Shown here one piece after another: positions 1 through 6,155 of a DNA stretch of 7,354 nucleotides. A program made the translations under genes and the position numbers. The stretch lies in assembly GCA_900553555.1 (NCBI GenBank), contig USEG01000043.1, positions 1 to 7,354 of the forward strand. The letters are read 5' to 3'. Below the pieces are notes generated by a model. It worked only from the letters and a program-made list of their open reading frames with translations. It did not search any database and was not told the DNA's origin. Source of the stretch: an uncultured Clostridia bacterium (GTDB lineage Bacteria; Bacillota; Clostridia; Christensenellales; Pumilibacteraceae). The stretch's first letter is position 1. Each line of letters starts with the position of its first letter.

Positions 1-795
1 TGCGTCGTGCGACAAAACCTCTATCTCCGCGCCGGCGTAAGGCTGTATCTCCACGTCAAAAATTTCGTCCTCAGTGTAGACGGCGTACAAGGATATGTCC
101 TCCATGCTGCCGAGAAACTCATAGGGCGCTCCGTCCGGCGTCAAAGACCAGTAGACAAACCGCTTGCCTTCCTTTTCGGGCGCAATTGCATCCGCCGAAA
201 ACGCCTTTCCCGCGACCACTTCCCCGCTTTTAAGCATCGTGTCTCCGTCGTAATACGATACGGTAATGCGTTTTTGCCGATAATACGCCCGCAACGTAAC
301 CGTAACGCCGGGCTGCGTTGTGCCGCTCAAAACGTTAAACCGGTTGTTTTCGTCAAACTCATATCCGTCGAATTGCCCGGGATATATGCGCACCACGGTG
401 TTAAGGGGCATATCGTAAGACTTTGTAAGCGAATCGTCTATTACAAACTGACCGTCGTCGTTTTCAAAATAATATTCGGTTATGTAGGCGTCTTTGACCA
501 GCGACGGCGAATATTTGAGATAATATGTCTCATCGCCCGTCACTATCTTCGGGAAAGCCGTTCTGTTGCCCTCTTCGTCGGCCCAATATGCGGTATAACC
601 GGGGCGTTGTTGCTGCTCAGGCGCGTCCACTTCGTCTCCGCGACGCACTTTGTCGGTCTTTACCGTTTCGCCTTCCGCGGATATAAACGTGACGGTATAA
701 AGCGGCCGTACGTCCTTTTCCGCACATCCCGGCAGCGCAAAAACCGCCGCTAACAAAACCAGTAATATTCCGATAATATGAAACGTTTTTTTCAT
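1..795 (-). CDS. B-repeat lipoprotein, N-terminal part (3' end outside window)
   Basis: The frame is open without a stop from the ATG at 795 down to position 1, giving 265 codons; the C-terminus lies beyond the left edge. Residues 1-24 form a lipoprotein signal peptide: MKK start, hydrophobic stretch of about 15 residues, and lipobox LPGC with Cys24 as the lipidation site, so export and membrane anchoring are expected. Three modules of about 65-70 residues resemble InlB/Listeria-Bacteroides B-repeats: about 33-96 (starting YTVTFISAEGE), 105-174 (a more MucBP-like one with YYFEN and LRAYY) and 176-242 (ITVSYYDGD to LYAVYT). Such modules are known from surface adhesins and glycan-linked proteins; no enzyme domain is visible in this part. 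The start is supported by AGGAAGGA about 10 bases upstream and a consensus promoter at 860-888. It follows the sialidase-like lipoprotein gene on the same strand but a hairpin separates the two. Substrate or ligand is unknown. Confidence 0.85.
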   Translation of the reverse strand, partial: MKKTFHIIGILLVLLAAVFALPGCAEKDVRPLYTVTFISAEGETVKTDKVRRGDEVDAPEQQQRPGYTAYWADEEGNRTAFPKIVTGDETYYLKYSPSLVKDAYITEYYFENDDGQFVIDDSLTKSYDMPLNTVVRIYPGQFDGYEFDENNRFNVLSGTTQPGVTVTLRAYYRQKRITVSYYDGDTMLKSGEVVAGKAFSADAIAPEKEGKRFVYWSLTPDGAPYEFLGSMEDISLYAVYTEDEIFDVEIQPYAGAEIEVLSHDA

Positions 796-853
796 TTTCC
801 CTGTTCCTTCCTGTTTTGGGACTGTCTACATTACTGCTCACGTAATAACGCTT

Positions 854-901
854 TTACTAATTATATTATAAATTATAATAATTGTCAATGGCACTTACTA
901 A
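854..901. repeat. TTACTAA direct repeats flanking the promoter (possible operator)
   Basis: The heptamer TTACTAA occurs at 854-860 and again at 895-901, 41 bp apart, which is about four helical turns. One copy touches the -10 and start region, the other lies just upstream of the -35. This arrangement fits a repressor that binds both sides of a strong promoter, but the sequence is AT-rich and chance is possible. Regulator unknown. Confidence 0.25.
860..888 (-). promoter_or_regulatory. Perfect-consensus housekeeping sigma promoter for the 1-795 lipoprotein gene
   Basis: On the minus strand, TTGACA (883-888) and TATAAT (860-865) are both exact consensus and are separated by 17 bases (866-882). 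AT-rich sequence upstream could act as an UP element. The expected start of transcription is near 853, leaving a leader of about 58 bases before the ATG at 795. A promoter this close to consensus predicts strong basal transcription unless it is repressed. Confidence 0.85.
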
Positions 902-964
902 CTTAAATTTTTTATCCCTATCTTTTATTTTAGTATAAAGAGTTTGCGTTTTAAATACGACGAC

Positions 965-1002
965 AAACAAAGACGACGCTTGTTGCTGCGTCGTCTTTGT
1001 TT
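965..1002 (-). terminator. Hairpin terminator of the sialidase-like lipoprotein gene
   Basis: A 15-bp perfect inverted repeat (965-979 with 988-1002) encloses an 8-base loop. It begins directly after the TAA stop at 1005-1003. On the minus strand the stem is followed by TTTGTTTG-like sequence (part of it in the stem), a modest rather than strong T tract. Position and stem length make it the obvious 3' end of the upstream gene; some read-through into the next lipoprotein gene is possible. Confidence 0.75.
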
Positions 1003-3912
1003 TTATGCGGTCCAAGCCTTATCGACAAGAATTTTGCTGCGAGAGTCTTCTGTGATGAATTTTCCCGCCACAATATCGTCCAATGTAAACACGGAAAGCC
1101 AAATTTCTCTGTCCGTGGTGCGGTTTCGGTCATATATAACATATATCTTGCCGTCAGGCGTAATGATTGTATCGAGATAAGATACCCCGCCGCGCTCGTC
1201 CAACAATAATTTATATTGCCATGTTTGGCCGCCGTCAAGCGATAAAAACGCCGTTAGATTCGCCCGAGAAGTACCGTCATGAAATACCATAAGCATTTTT
1301 CCGTCGCTCAATAAATTGACTGTTAGACGCGACTGCGGTCCTATTATATCCGATTTAACCGCATGCGTCCATGTATAACCACCGTCATAAGAAAAGCTTT
1401 CCATGACATTGTTCCCGCTGCTTGGTCTTGTAAGCAGCCACAAAGTCCCGTCGGGTTTTTGAGTAAGTACAGGATCGTCAAGATTATTTTTGCCCGACGA
1501 CCGGTCTATACACTCAGACTTGCCGCGCAACGACCAGTTTGCACCTTTGTCTGTAGACGCATACACTCTCGTATAATGCGGTTGCATCCAATCAAATGCC
1601 GCATACATCCAAGTTTCCACACCGTTAACATCTACTATTATGGGTTTGCTGCGCATATATCCGTCGCTTAAACGCCTTGGTGCTGTCCATACAGGTTCGG
1701 TCGCGTCAGGGTTTTTGCAAACCGATGCCCATGTTCCCATACGGCCGTCAAAGTTGCCAGTCCCGGTATGTTGAATCCAAATAAGCCATAATTCGCCGCC
1801 GGGTGCCATCCATAATTCGGGTTTAGTCACCTGCACCGCAGTATCCGGATGTACTACGGCAAGCTCCTTTTTCCAAGATTTTCCGTCATCATCACTAAGA
1901 CATATTATTGCATAATTACCCGTGCCCAATTCTTTTTCGCCGCCGGTAAACCAGCCCGACCACAATCTGCCTCCCTCTGTTCTTTCAATAGTGGGACAGC
2001 CCAGCCAGTTTTGCTTATTTGTGTCATACCGTTCACCTTCGGGATGGATAATAATATCTGCAGGAGTTGTTAGCGACGGCATAACATAATAGTCTTCTTC
2101 ATCCATGGGCGCGCCGAACACAAGATTATATTTTCCGTAATGAATTTCTTCTCCCGGTTCGACATGTTTGTAATACATTTTACCCATAAACAGCAGTCCC
2201 ACTGCCGGACGGAAATATCGGAAAGGAACGAGTTGCCACCCTTCGGCTTTCACCTGTGTTTCCAGCGATTTATAGACGTTGCTGCCGGTAGGCACCATGA
2301 TATAAGCCGTACCGGATGTGATCGCTCGGACCGTGGCTCCGTCTTCTATAGTATCCATGAAATATGTTAGTCCCTTCAGCGCTTCGGGCAATCCGTCCAT
2401 AGCGTAATATGTTCTGTTGGTAAAAAGGCGCATTCCGTCATCCGCCTTAGCCGCAAACGTTGTATCCGACGCTACTGCAAGCGTTGCTATATCATCGGAC
2501 AATACCAGTTCGCCGGAAAATACCGGAATACCCCATTGCCCCCATGTAATAGTTTCGCCTTCTTGACAGTATTTTTTCAAAAGAGCAAAGCCTTTGTACG
2601 TATTGCTCATAAACGCACCGTTTTGACTGCTGTCCCCGAAAAGATTGAGATCGGGGTCAATAGTTGCCGTCACATCTTCCCAGCCTTTGTCGACAAGCGA
2701 TTGTACCTGACTGATATTGCCGGCCTTGCTTGTCAACATATATACTAACCCGCTCTTTGCTATCCCGGCCGAATGTGAAGACGAGGCGTATGCCGTCTGA
2801 ATATAATTTTTCCCCGCCAACCAATACGGCATGTCATAAAATGTATATTGTGCTCTGTCGGTAAATACAACGGCTTTAAGTGCCATGTTTACAACGTTAT
2901 CTCCCGCAGCCGGCAATAACACTGCCATTTCTTCATCAGTGGGAAGCGGTTCGCCCTCTTTAACATTTAATTGCTCGTCCGACATAATTACCACAGACCA
3001 TCTTCCCAGCGTAAACGTTTCTCCCGGCTCGACATATTTTTCGTAAATTACATTGTTTTTAAGCGCCGCATCCCATATGTTCCAATATGACGTATCCAAA
3101 AGCGTAAAGTTTTGTTCATCCAACACGACCATCTGTGAAGACGCCGTCCCAAAGTCAAGTACTTCGCCCGTAATAACGTACAACCAGCCGCTACTGATTG
3201 CTTTCGCCGTGTTTGGACCGTTTATTGTCCATAAAATATAAGGCTTACCCAAAAATACCTGCGGCAAACTGGTAAAAACATAATCGTTGGTGCTCCACAC
3301 CCTGGAACCTATATTAAGTGTTTCGATAGTGCCGCCGCTTGTCGGGGCAAGCACGTGTTTATAAATTTTTGCGTACACCGCAACATCCGACGTGACGGGG
3401 ATTCCCGCAAGAGTTGCTGTGGTAAACGGCTCTTGCCACACACCATCGTCCAAATACCAGCCTTCAAAAGCATATCCCTCTTCAAACTCAGGGTCGGACG
3501 GAATGTTTACAATTCCATCCTCATCTATCCTAACATTTGCATACAAAGATCCTTCCACCAAAAATCTTACGTTAAAAACGACTTGTTTTATATAGGCATA
3601 CACTTTCGTATCCTGACTTACTTTTGTCTCCGCCGTAAACGGTTCCTGCCACACGCCGTCGTCCAAATACCAGCCTGTAAACTCGTATCTTTCATCGGTA
3701 GCTGGATCAGCGGGCAACTTTACCGTCCCGTCCTCTTTGCTATCAGTCACTATATACACTTCTCCTCCTGCAATAAATGTAACCGAATAAACATTAGACT
3801 CATTGTTATCCGGCATATCTTTTCCGCTGTCGCAAGCGGCCATAGTAACAATCAAAAAACACACTAATACACCAGTAAGAACAACTAATGCTTTTTTTGC
3901 CTGTTTTTTCAT
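1003..3912 (-). CDS. Large lipoprotein: two B-repeats, three unknown tandem modules, sialidase-like propeller
   Basis: 969 residues from the preferred start. Residues 1-27 are a lipoprotein signal (MKKQAKK, hydrophobic core, lipobox MAAC, Cys27), so it should be anchored outside the membrane. Two B-repeats follow, each holding the identical segment GWYLDDGVWQEPFT (80-93 and 151-164). Residues about 200-601 contain three diverged copies of a module I cannot name (about 200-310, 343-467, 492-601). From about 610 to 955 comes a sialidase-like (BNR/Asp-box) beta-propeller with four Asp-boxes: SDDDGKSW (673-680), STDKGANW (786-793), SYDGGYTW (841-848), SLDGGQTW (891-898). An Arg (862) and a Tyr (912) lie where sialidases keep active-site residues, and YDRNR follows at 927-931. 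The first blade reads GCP (638-640) where true GH33 sialidases have RIP, so N-acetylneuraminic acid may not be the substrate. Probable exo-acting glycosidase or sugar-binding propeller; substrate unknown. Confidence 0.85.
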   Translation of the reverse strand: MKKQAKKALVVLTGVLVCFLIVTMAACDSGKDMPDNNESNVYSVTFIAGGEVYIVTDSKEDGTVKLPADPATDERYEFTGWYLDDGVWQEPFTAETKVSQDTKVYAYIKQVVFNVRFLVEGSLYANVRIDEDGIVNIPSDPEFEEGYAFEGWYLDDGVWQEPFTTATLAGIPVTSDVAVYAKIYKHVLAPTSGGTIETLNIGSRVWSTNDYVFTSLPQVFLGKPYILWTINGPNTAKAISSGWLYVITGEVLDFGTASSQMVVLDEQNFTLLDTSYWNIWDAALKNNVIYEKYVEPGETFTLGRWSVVIMSDEQLNVKEGEPLPTDEEMAVLLPAAGDNVVNMALKAVVFTDRAQYTFYDMPYWLAGKNYIQTAYASSSHSAGIAKSGLVYMLTSKAGNISQVQSLVDKGWEDVTATIDPDLNLFGDSSQNGAFMSNTYKGFALLKKYCQEGETITWGQWGIPVFSGELVLSDDIATLAVASDTTFAAKADDGMRLFTNRTYYAMDGLPEALKGLTYFMDTIEDGATVRAITSGTAYIMVPTGSNVYKSLETQVKAEGWQLVPFRYFRPAVGLLFMGKMYYKHVEPGEEIHYGKYNLVFGAPMDEEDYYVMPSLTTPADIIIHPEGERYDTNKQNWLGCPTIERTEGGRLWSGWFTGGEKELGTGNYAIICLSDDDGKSWKKELAVVHPDTAVQVTKPELWMAPGGELWLIWIQHTGTGNFDGRMGTWASVCKNPDATEPVWTAPRRLSDGYMRSKPIIVDVNGVETWMYAAFDWMQPHYTRVYASTDKGANWSLRGKSECIDRSSGKNNLDDPVLTQKPDGTLWLLTRPSSGNNVMESFSYDGGYTWTHAVKSDIIGPQSRLTVNLLSDGKMLMVFHDGTSRANLTAFLSLDGGQTWQYKLLLDERGGVSYLDTIITPDGKIYVIYDRNRTTDREIWLSVFTLDDIVAGKFITEDSRSKILVDKAWTA
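3422..3676. repeat. 42-bp imperfect direct repeat inside the two B-repeats
   Basis: Positions 3422-3463 and 3635-3676 match at 38 of 42 bases. All four differences fall at third codon positions of the minus-strand gene, so the encoded peptide is unchanged. Period is 213 bp, or 71 residues, equal to one B-repeat. This indicates domain duplication with the Trp-rich turn conserved at the protein level. Confidence 0.8.
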
Positions 3913-3922
3913 AAACATCATT

Positions 3923-3927
3923 CTCCT
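3923..3927 (-). promoter_or_regulatory. Ribosome binding site that decides the lipoprotein start
   Basis: AGGAG on the minus strand precedes three in-frame ATGs at 3921, 3918 and 3912. Gaps are 1, 4 and 10 bases. Only the third has a workable spacing, and it yields the usual lipoprotein start MKK; the start at 3921 would add Met-Met-Phe. Confidence 0.65.
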
Positions 3928-4000
3928 GTTAACTTTCTGTGGCAGGTAAGACCAATGAATTTATATGTCAAAATAAAAATTTATCGGCAATACGAGCAAT

Positions 4001-4028
4001 ATTATAAATATTATAATATTTTTTTCAA
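4001..4028 (-). promoter_or_regulatory. Promoter of the sialidase-like lipoprotein gene
   Basis: On the minus strand TTGAAA (4023-4028), a 16-base gap and TATAAT (4001-4006) form a good sigma-A-type promoter. A second, weaker pair, TTGCTT (4033-4038) with TATAAT (4010-4015) at 17 bases, overlaps it about 9 bases upstream. The leader would be about 80 bases. I saw no riboswitch-like fold in it. Confidence 0.6.
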
Positions 4029-4074
4029 GAAAAAGCAATATTTTTACTATCCGGAAAAAACTTTTTTCATGTAC

Positions 4075-4102
4075 TTGCAATATTGTATAAAATTATTATA
4101 AA
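4075..4102 (+). promoter_or_regulatory. Weak candidate promoter upstream of ung
   Basis: TTGCAA (4075-4080), 16 bases, TATAAA (4097-4102). It lies about 130 bp upstream of the ung start and points toward it, but the region is so AT-rich that chance matches are likely, and a better promoter sits next to the gene. Confidence 0.25.
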
Positions 4103-4182
4103 CGCGCAATTTCGCAAGGATAAACACCGCAATACAAATATAAACCCTATATATTGGCAGCATGACACTCGGGAAATTTCAC

Positions 4183-4211
4183 TTTACAGGACTTATCTTT
4201 TATGATATAAT
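4183..4211 (+). promoter_or_regulatory. Promoter of ung, with extended -10
   Basis: TTTACA (4183-4188) and TATAAT (4206-4211) are separated by 17 bases, and TG two bases before the -10 makes an extended -10 element. Transcription would begin near 4218, leaving a short leader of about 18 bases that contains the ribosome site GGAG (4226-4229), 6 bases from the ATG at 4236. Confidence 0.8.
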
Positions 4212-4235
4212 AATACACAAAATTCGGAGCGAAAT

Positions 4236-4952
4236 ATGGAATACGTTCACAATTCATGGGATAAAATACTTGCGGATCAGTTTAATGCGCCGTATTTTGA
4301 CGCTTTAATGCAAAGAGTAAACCGCGAATACGACTCGTCCACCGTTTATCCGCCCAAGGACAAGATTTTTGCCGCGCTCAAAACCGTGGATTACGACAAA
4401 ATAAAGGTGGTCATAATAGGACAGGATCCCTACCACGGCGAAGGTCAGGCCAACGGCATGGCCTTTTCGGTAAACAAAGGCGTCGCGCTGCCACCGTCGC
4501 TTGTTAATATTTTCAAGGAAATCAAGGACGAATACGGCGCCGAACCTGACGGGGGCACTCTTACGGGCTGGGCAAAACAAGGAGTTTTGCTGCTTAACAC
4601 CGTCCTAACGGTGCGCAAAGCTTCGCCCCAGAGTCACTCTGCATACGGATGGCAGCAATTTACCGACGCGGTGATACAGGCATGCAACTGCCGCAAAAGA
4701 CCGATGGTTTTTATGCTGTGGGGCTCCAACGCCATCGCCAAAAAAAAATTTATTTCCTCTCCGCCGCATCTCATTTTAGAGAGTTCTCACCCCAGTCCGC
4801 TCTCGGCTTACAGGGGTTTTTTCGGGTGCGGTCACTTCAAAAAGGCCAACGACTTCCTGCAAAAAAACGGCTTTGACGCCGTTGACTGGCTTAAAGCCGA
4901 TGACGACGATGATGAAAAATATTACGGCAGCGGAAAAATTTTGCGCATATAA
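4236..4952 (+). CDS. ung: Uracil-DNA glycosylase, family 1
   Basis: 238 residues. The enzyme cuts uracil from DNA, starting base-excision repair of deaminated cytosine or misincorporated dUTP in the cytoplasm. Family-1 motifs are intact: GQDPYHGEGQANGMAFS (62-78) with the water-activating Asp64 and the uracil-stacking region, LLLNTVLTV (118-126) with the uracil-binding Asn, the VFMLWGSNA strand (158-166), and HPSPLSA (185-191) with His185 and the DNA-inserting loop. The GGAG site 6 bases upstream supports the start. After the usual end of the fold (VDWLK, near 220) there is an extra tail of about 18 residues beginning with five aspartates, longer and more acidic than I expect for bacterial Ung. 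The stop codon lies inside an inverted repeat that reaches into the promoter of the next gene. It is probably not functionally tied to the sugar genes around it. Confidence 0.97.
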   Translation: MEYVHNSWDKILADQFNAPYFDALMQRVNREYDSSTVYPPKDKIFAALKTVDYDKIKVVIIGQDPYHGEGQANGMAFSVNKGVALPPSLVNIFKEIKDEYGAEPDGGTLTGWAKQGVLLLNTVLTVRKASPQSHSAYGWQQFTDAVIQACNCRKRPMVFMLWGSNAIAKKKFISSPPHLILESSHPSPLSAYRGFFGCGHFKKANDFLQKNGFDAVDWLKADDDDDEKYYGSGKILRI

Positions 4953-4985
4953 CCGCCTATTGGCTTGCTTTGCCACTGCGGTTAT
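4949..4985. repeat. Inverted repeat spanning the ung stop and the next promoter
   Basis: ATAACCGC (4949-4956) pairs with GCGGTTAT (4978-4985), and inside it TGGC (4961-4964) pairs with GCCA (4972-4975). No T run follows, so it does not look like an ordinary terminator. The -35 of the next gene lies in the centre and the right arm lies between the -35 and -10, which suits an operator or an RNA stem at the ung 3' end. Confidence 0.5.
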
Positions 4986-4993
4986 GCTATAAT
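4965..4993 (+). promoter_or_regulatory. Promoter of the GH43-like gene, extended -10
   Basis: TATAAT (4988-4993) is preceded by TG at 4985-4986 with one base between, an extended -10. The -35 is poor (TTGCTT, 4965-4970, 17-base gap), which is usual for extended -10 promoters. Transcription would begin near 5000, downstream of the ATG at 4970, so that ATG cannot serve this transcript. Confidence 0.6.
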
Positions 4994-5024
4994 AAGTTCA
5001 ATCGCAAGTTCGATAATCAAAAAC

Positions 5025-5031
5025 AAAGAGG
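5025..5031 (+). promoter_or_regulatory. Ribosome binding site that decides the GH43-like start
   Basis: AAAGAGG ends 4 bases before the ATG at 5036 and 7 bases before the ATG at 5039. The second gives the normal spacing and the more natural start MKIS; the in-frame ATG at 4970 has no ribosome site and lies upstream of the predicted transcription start. Confidence 0.6.
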
Positions 5032-5038
5032 TACAATG

Positions 5039-5983
5039 ATGAAAATTTCCAACATGAACATTCCGATAAGCACCGCAACCAACCCGAAAATCATGCCGGG
5101 ACCCGCAAGCCGCCTTAAAACTTCGGAAAAATTCCCCTGCCGCGATCCCTTCATTCTTCTTTATGACGGAAAATATTATTTTTATCAGGGCGCGGGGGAA
5201 AACGGCATTACCTGCACCGTAAGCGACGATCTCGAAAACTGGTCGGAAAAAGTGACGGTTTTTACCGTTCCCGAAAACTTCCACGGAATCAAACACCTGT
5301 TCTGGGCGCCCGAATGCCACTATTACAACGGCAAATTCTATATTTTTACATCGGTTTTCTCCGGAACGTACAATCATCGAGTCATTTCGGTGTACAGAGC
5401 GGACAATCCGCTGGGCCCGTTTGAAGACATCGCCGGCGGCTGCATCACTCCGAAAGACTGGGACGCCATAGACGGCACTCTGTATGTGGACGAAAACGCT
5501 CAGCCCTGGATGGTCTTTGTGCACGAATGGACTTCCATGCCCGACCACAACGGCGGTATGGCGGCAGCAAAACTGTCCGATGACTTCACTCATTTTACCA
5601 GCCAACCCATACAGCTGTTTTTGGCAAAAGATCCGCCGTGGGCGACAAGCGGCGTCACCGACGGACCGTATGTTTTTAAGACAGACGACGGCGTTTTATC
5701 CATGATTTGGTCCAATTTCAGCAGCAACGGCTATGTAGTTGCGGTGGCGTCTTCTGACAACGGTCTCATCACCGGCAAATGGTCGCACAGAGATCATCTC
5801 CTGTATGAAAAAAATATGCGCCCCGAATTTACGACCGACGGAGGTCACGCCATGATTTTTTACGATAAAGAAGGCAAATTGCGTCTGGCACTGCACGGCC
5901 CGAACGGGAAAGCAAACGGCGATTTCGAGCACTTACAGCTATTTTATCTCGAAGAAAAGAACGGCACGATAGAAATTGTCTGA
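5039..5983 (+). CDS. Family 43-like glycosyl hydrolase, cytoplasmic
   Basis: 314 residues with no signal peptide, so it should act inside the cell on imported oligosaccharides. The whole protein is one five-bladed propeller of the GH43/clan-F type. Visible landmarks: CRDPF (34-38) with Asp36 as the expected general base, WAPECHYYNGKFY (89-101), DAIDGTLYVDE (142-152) with Asp145 as the expected pKa-tuning residue, VTDGPYVF (206-213), and GGHAM (268-272), the position of the family's metal-coordinating His. In typical GH43 enzymes the general acid is the Glu of an EGP motif; here the motif is TDGP (Asp208). I recall GH43-like proteins with this TDGP form, so it may mark a subgroup rather than a dead enzyme. 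Family activities include xylosidase, arabinofuranosidase, arabinanase and galactosidase; which applies cannot be read here. It has its own promoter and faces the sugar kinase gene across a shared terminator. Confidence 0.87.
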   Translation: MKISNMNIPISTATNPKIMPGPASRLKTSEKFPCRDPFILLYDGKYYFYQGAGENGITCTVSDDLENWSEKVTVFTVPENFHGIKHLFWAPECHYYNGKFYIFTSVFSGTYNHRVISVYRADNPLGPFEDIAGGCITPKDWDAIDGTLYVDENAQPWMVFVHEWTSMPDHNGGMAAAKLSDDFTHFTSQPIQLFLAKDPPWATSGVTDGPYVFKTDDGVLSMIWSNFSSNGYVVAVASSDNGLITGKWSHRDHLLYEKNMRPEFTTDGGHAMIFYDKEGKLRLALHGPNGKANGDFEHLQLFYLEEKNGTIEIV

Positions 5984-6003
5984 TTCTTTCGTTTAGAAAA
6001 ACT

Positions 6004-6035
6004 AAAAAAGGCGGTTTTAAAACCGCTTTTTTTTT
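6004..6035. terminator. Bidirectional rho-independent terminator between converging genes
   Basis: The 16-base perfect palindrome GCGGTTTTAAAACCGC (6011-6026) is followed by nine T on the plus strand and preceded by six A and a G, giving a T tract on the minus strand too. It starts about 20 bases after the GH43-like stop and lies about 130 bases beyond the kinase stop, so it can end both transcripts. Confidence 0.9.
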
Positions 6036-6040
6036 GCGCC

Positions 6041-6074
6041 CGTATCTATGCATAACTCGTATCTATGCATAAAT
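6041..6074. repeat. Two tandem copies of a 17-base unit
   Basis: CGTATCTATGCATAACT (6041-6057) is followed at once by CGTATCTATGCATAAAT (6058-6074), with a single difference at unit position 16. Each copy contains the palindrome TATGCATA. The pair sits between the shared terminator and the 3' end of the kinase gene; its role is unknown. Confidence 0.75.
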
Positions 6075-6100
6075 ATTATTTTATTGCAGGACTTGTTATT

Positions 6101-6132
6101 CCGCGGCTTTTTAGGCATAACCAAAAGCGCGG
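6101..6132. repeat. Stem-loop downstream of the kinase gene
   Basis: CCGCGGCTTTT (6101-6111) pairs with AAAAGCGCGG (6123-6132) over 10 bp with one bulged G and an 11-base loop. It begins about 24 bases after the kinase stop. On the minus strand no T run follows, so it may be an mRNA-stabilising 3' stem or a weak terminator. Confidence 0.4.
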
Positions 6133-6155
6133 TATGCAAACTTTCCGCCGTAAAC

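Larger units (their letters stand above)
3913..4235. other. AT-rich divergent promoter region, no gene
   Basis: This stretch between the sialidase-like lipoprotein gene and ung contains promoters for both directions and no reading frame with a ribosome site. Its left part carries long A/T runs, including two copies of ATATTATAA in tandem (about 4000-4017) that overlap the minus-strand -10 elements. The part from about 4103 to 4180 shows no motif I can assign. Confidence 0.6.

Noticed and set aside
7..753. Plus-strand reading frame of 248 codons
   Set aside because: It is exactly antisense to the lipoprotein gene, lacks a ribosome site and family features, and the opposite frame has a signal peptide, lipobox, promoter and B-repeats.
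779..795. Catabolite-responsive (cre-like) element around TGAAACG
   Set aside because: It lies in the first codons of the lipoprotein gene and does not match the cre consensus at several fixed positions.
3355..3867. Plus-strand reading frame of 170 codons
   Set aside because: Antisense shadow of the B-repeats and signal region of the large lipoprotein; composition is Cys/His/Arg-rich as expected for a shadow frame, with no ribosome site.
4949..4985. Rho-independent terminator of ung
   Set aside because: The hairpin is interrupted and has no T tract after it; it is kept only as an inverted repeat of unknown role.
4970..5038. Longer start for the GH43-like protein (23 extra residues)
   Set aside because: The ATG at 4970 lies upstream of the predicted transcription start, has no ribosome site, and the added residues do not resemble the family; AAAGAGG supports 5039.
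4982..5605. Minus-strand reading frame of 207 codons
   Set aside because: Antisense to the GH43-like gene, whose conserved motifs show that the plus frame is real.
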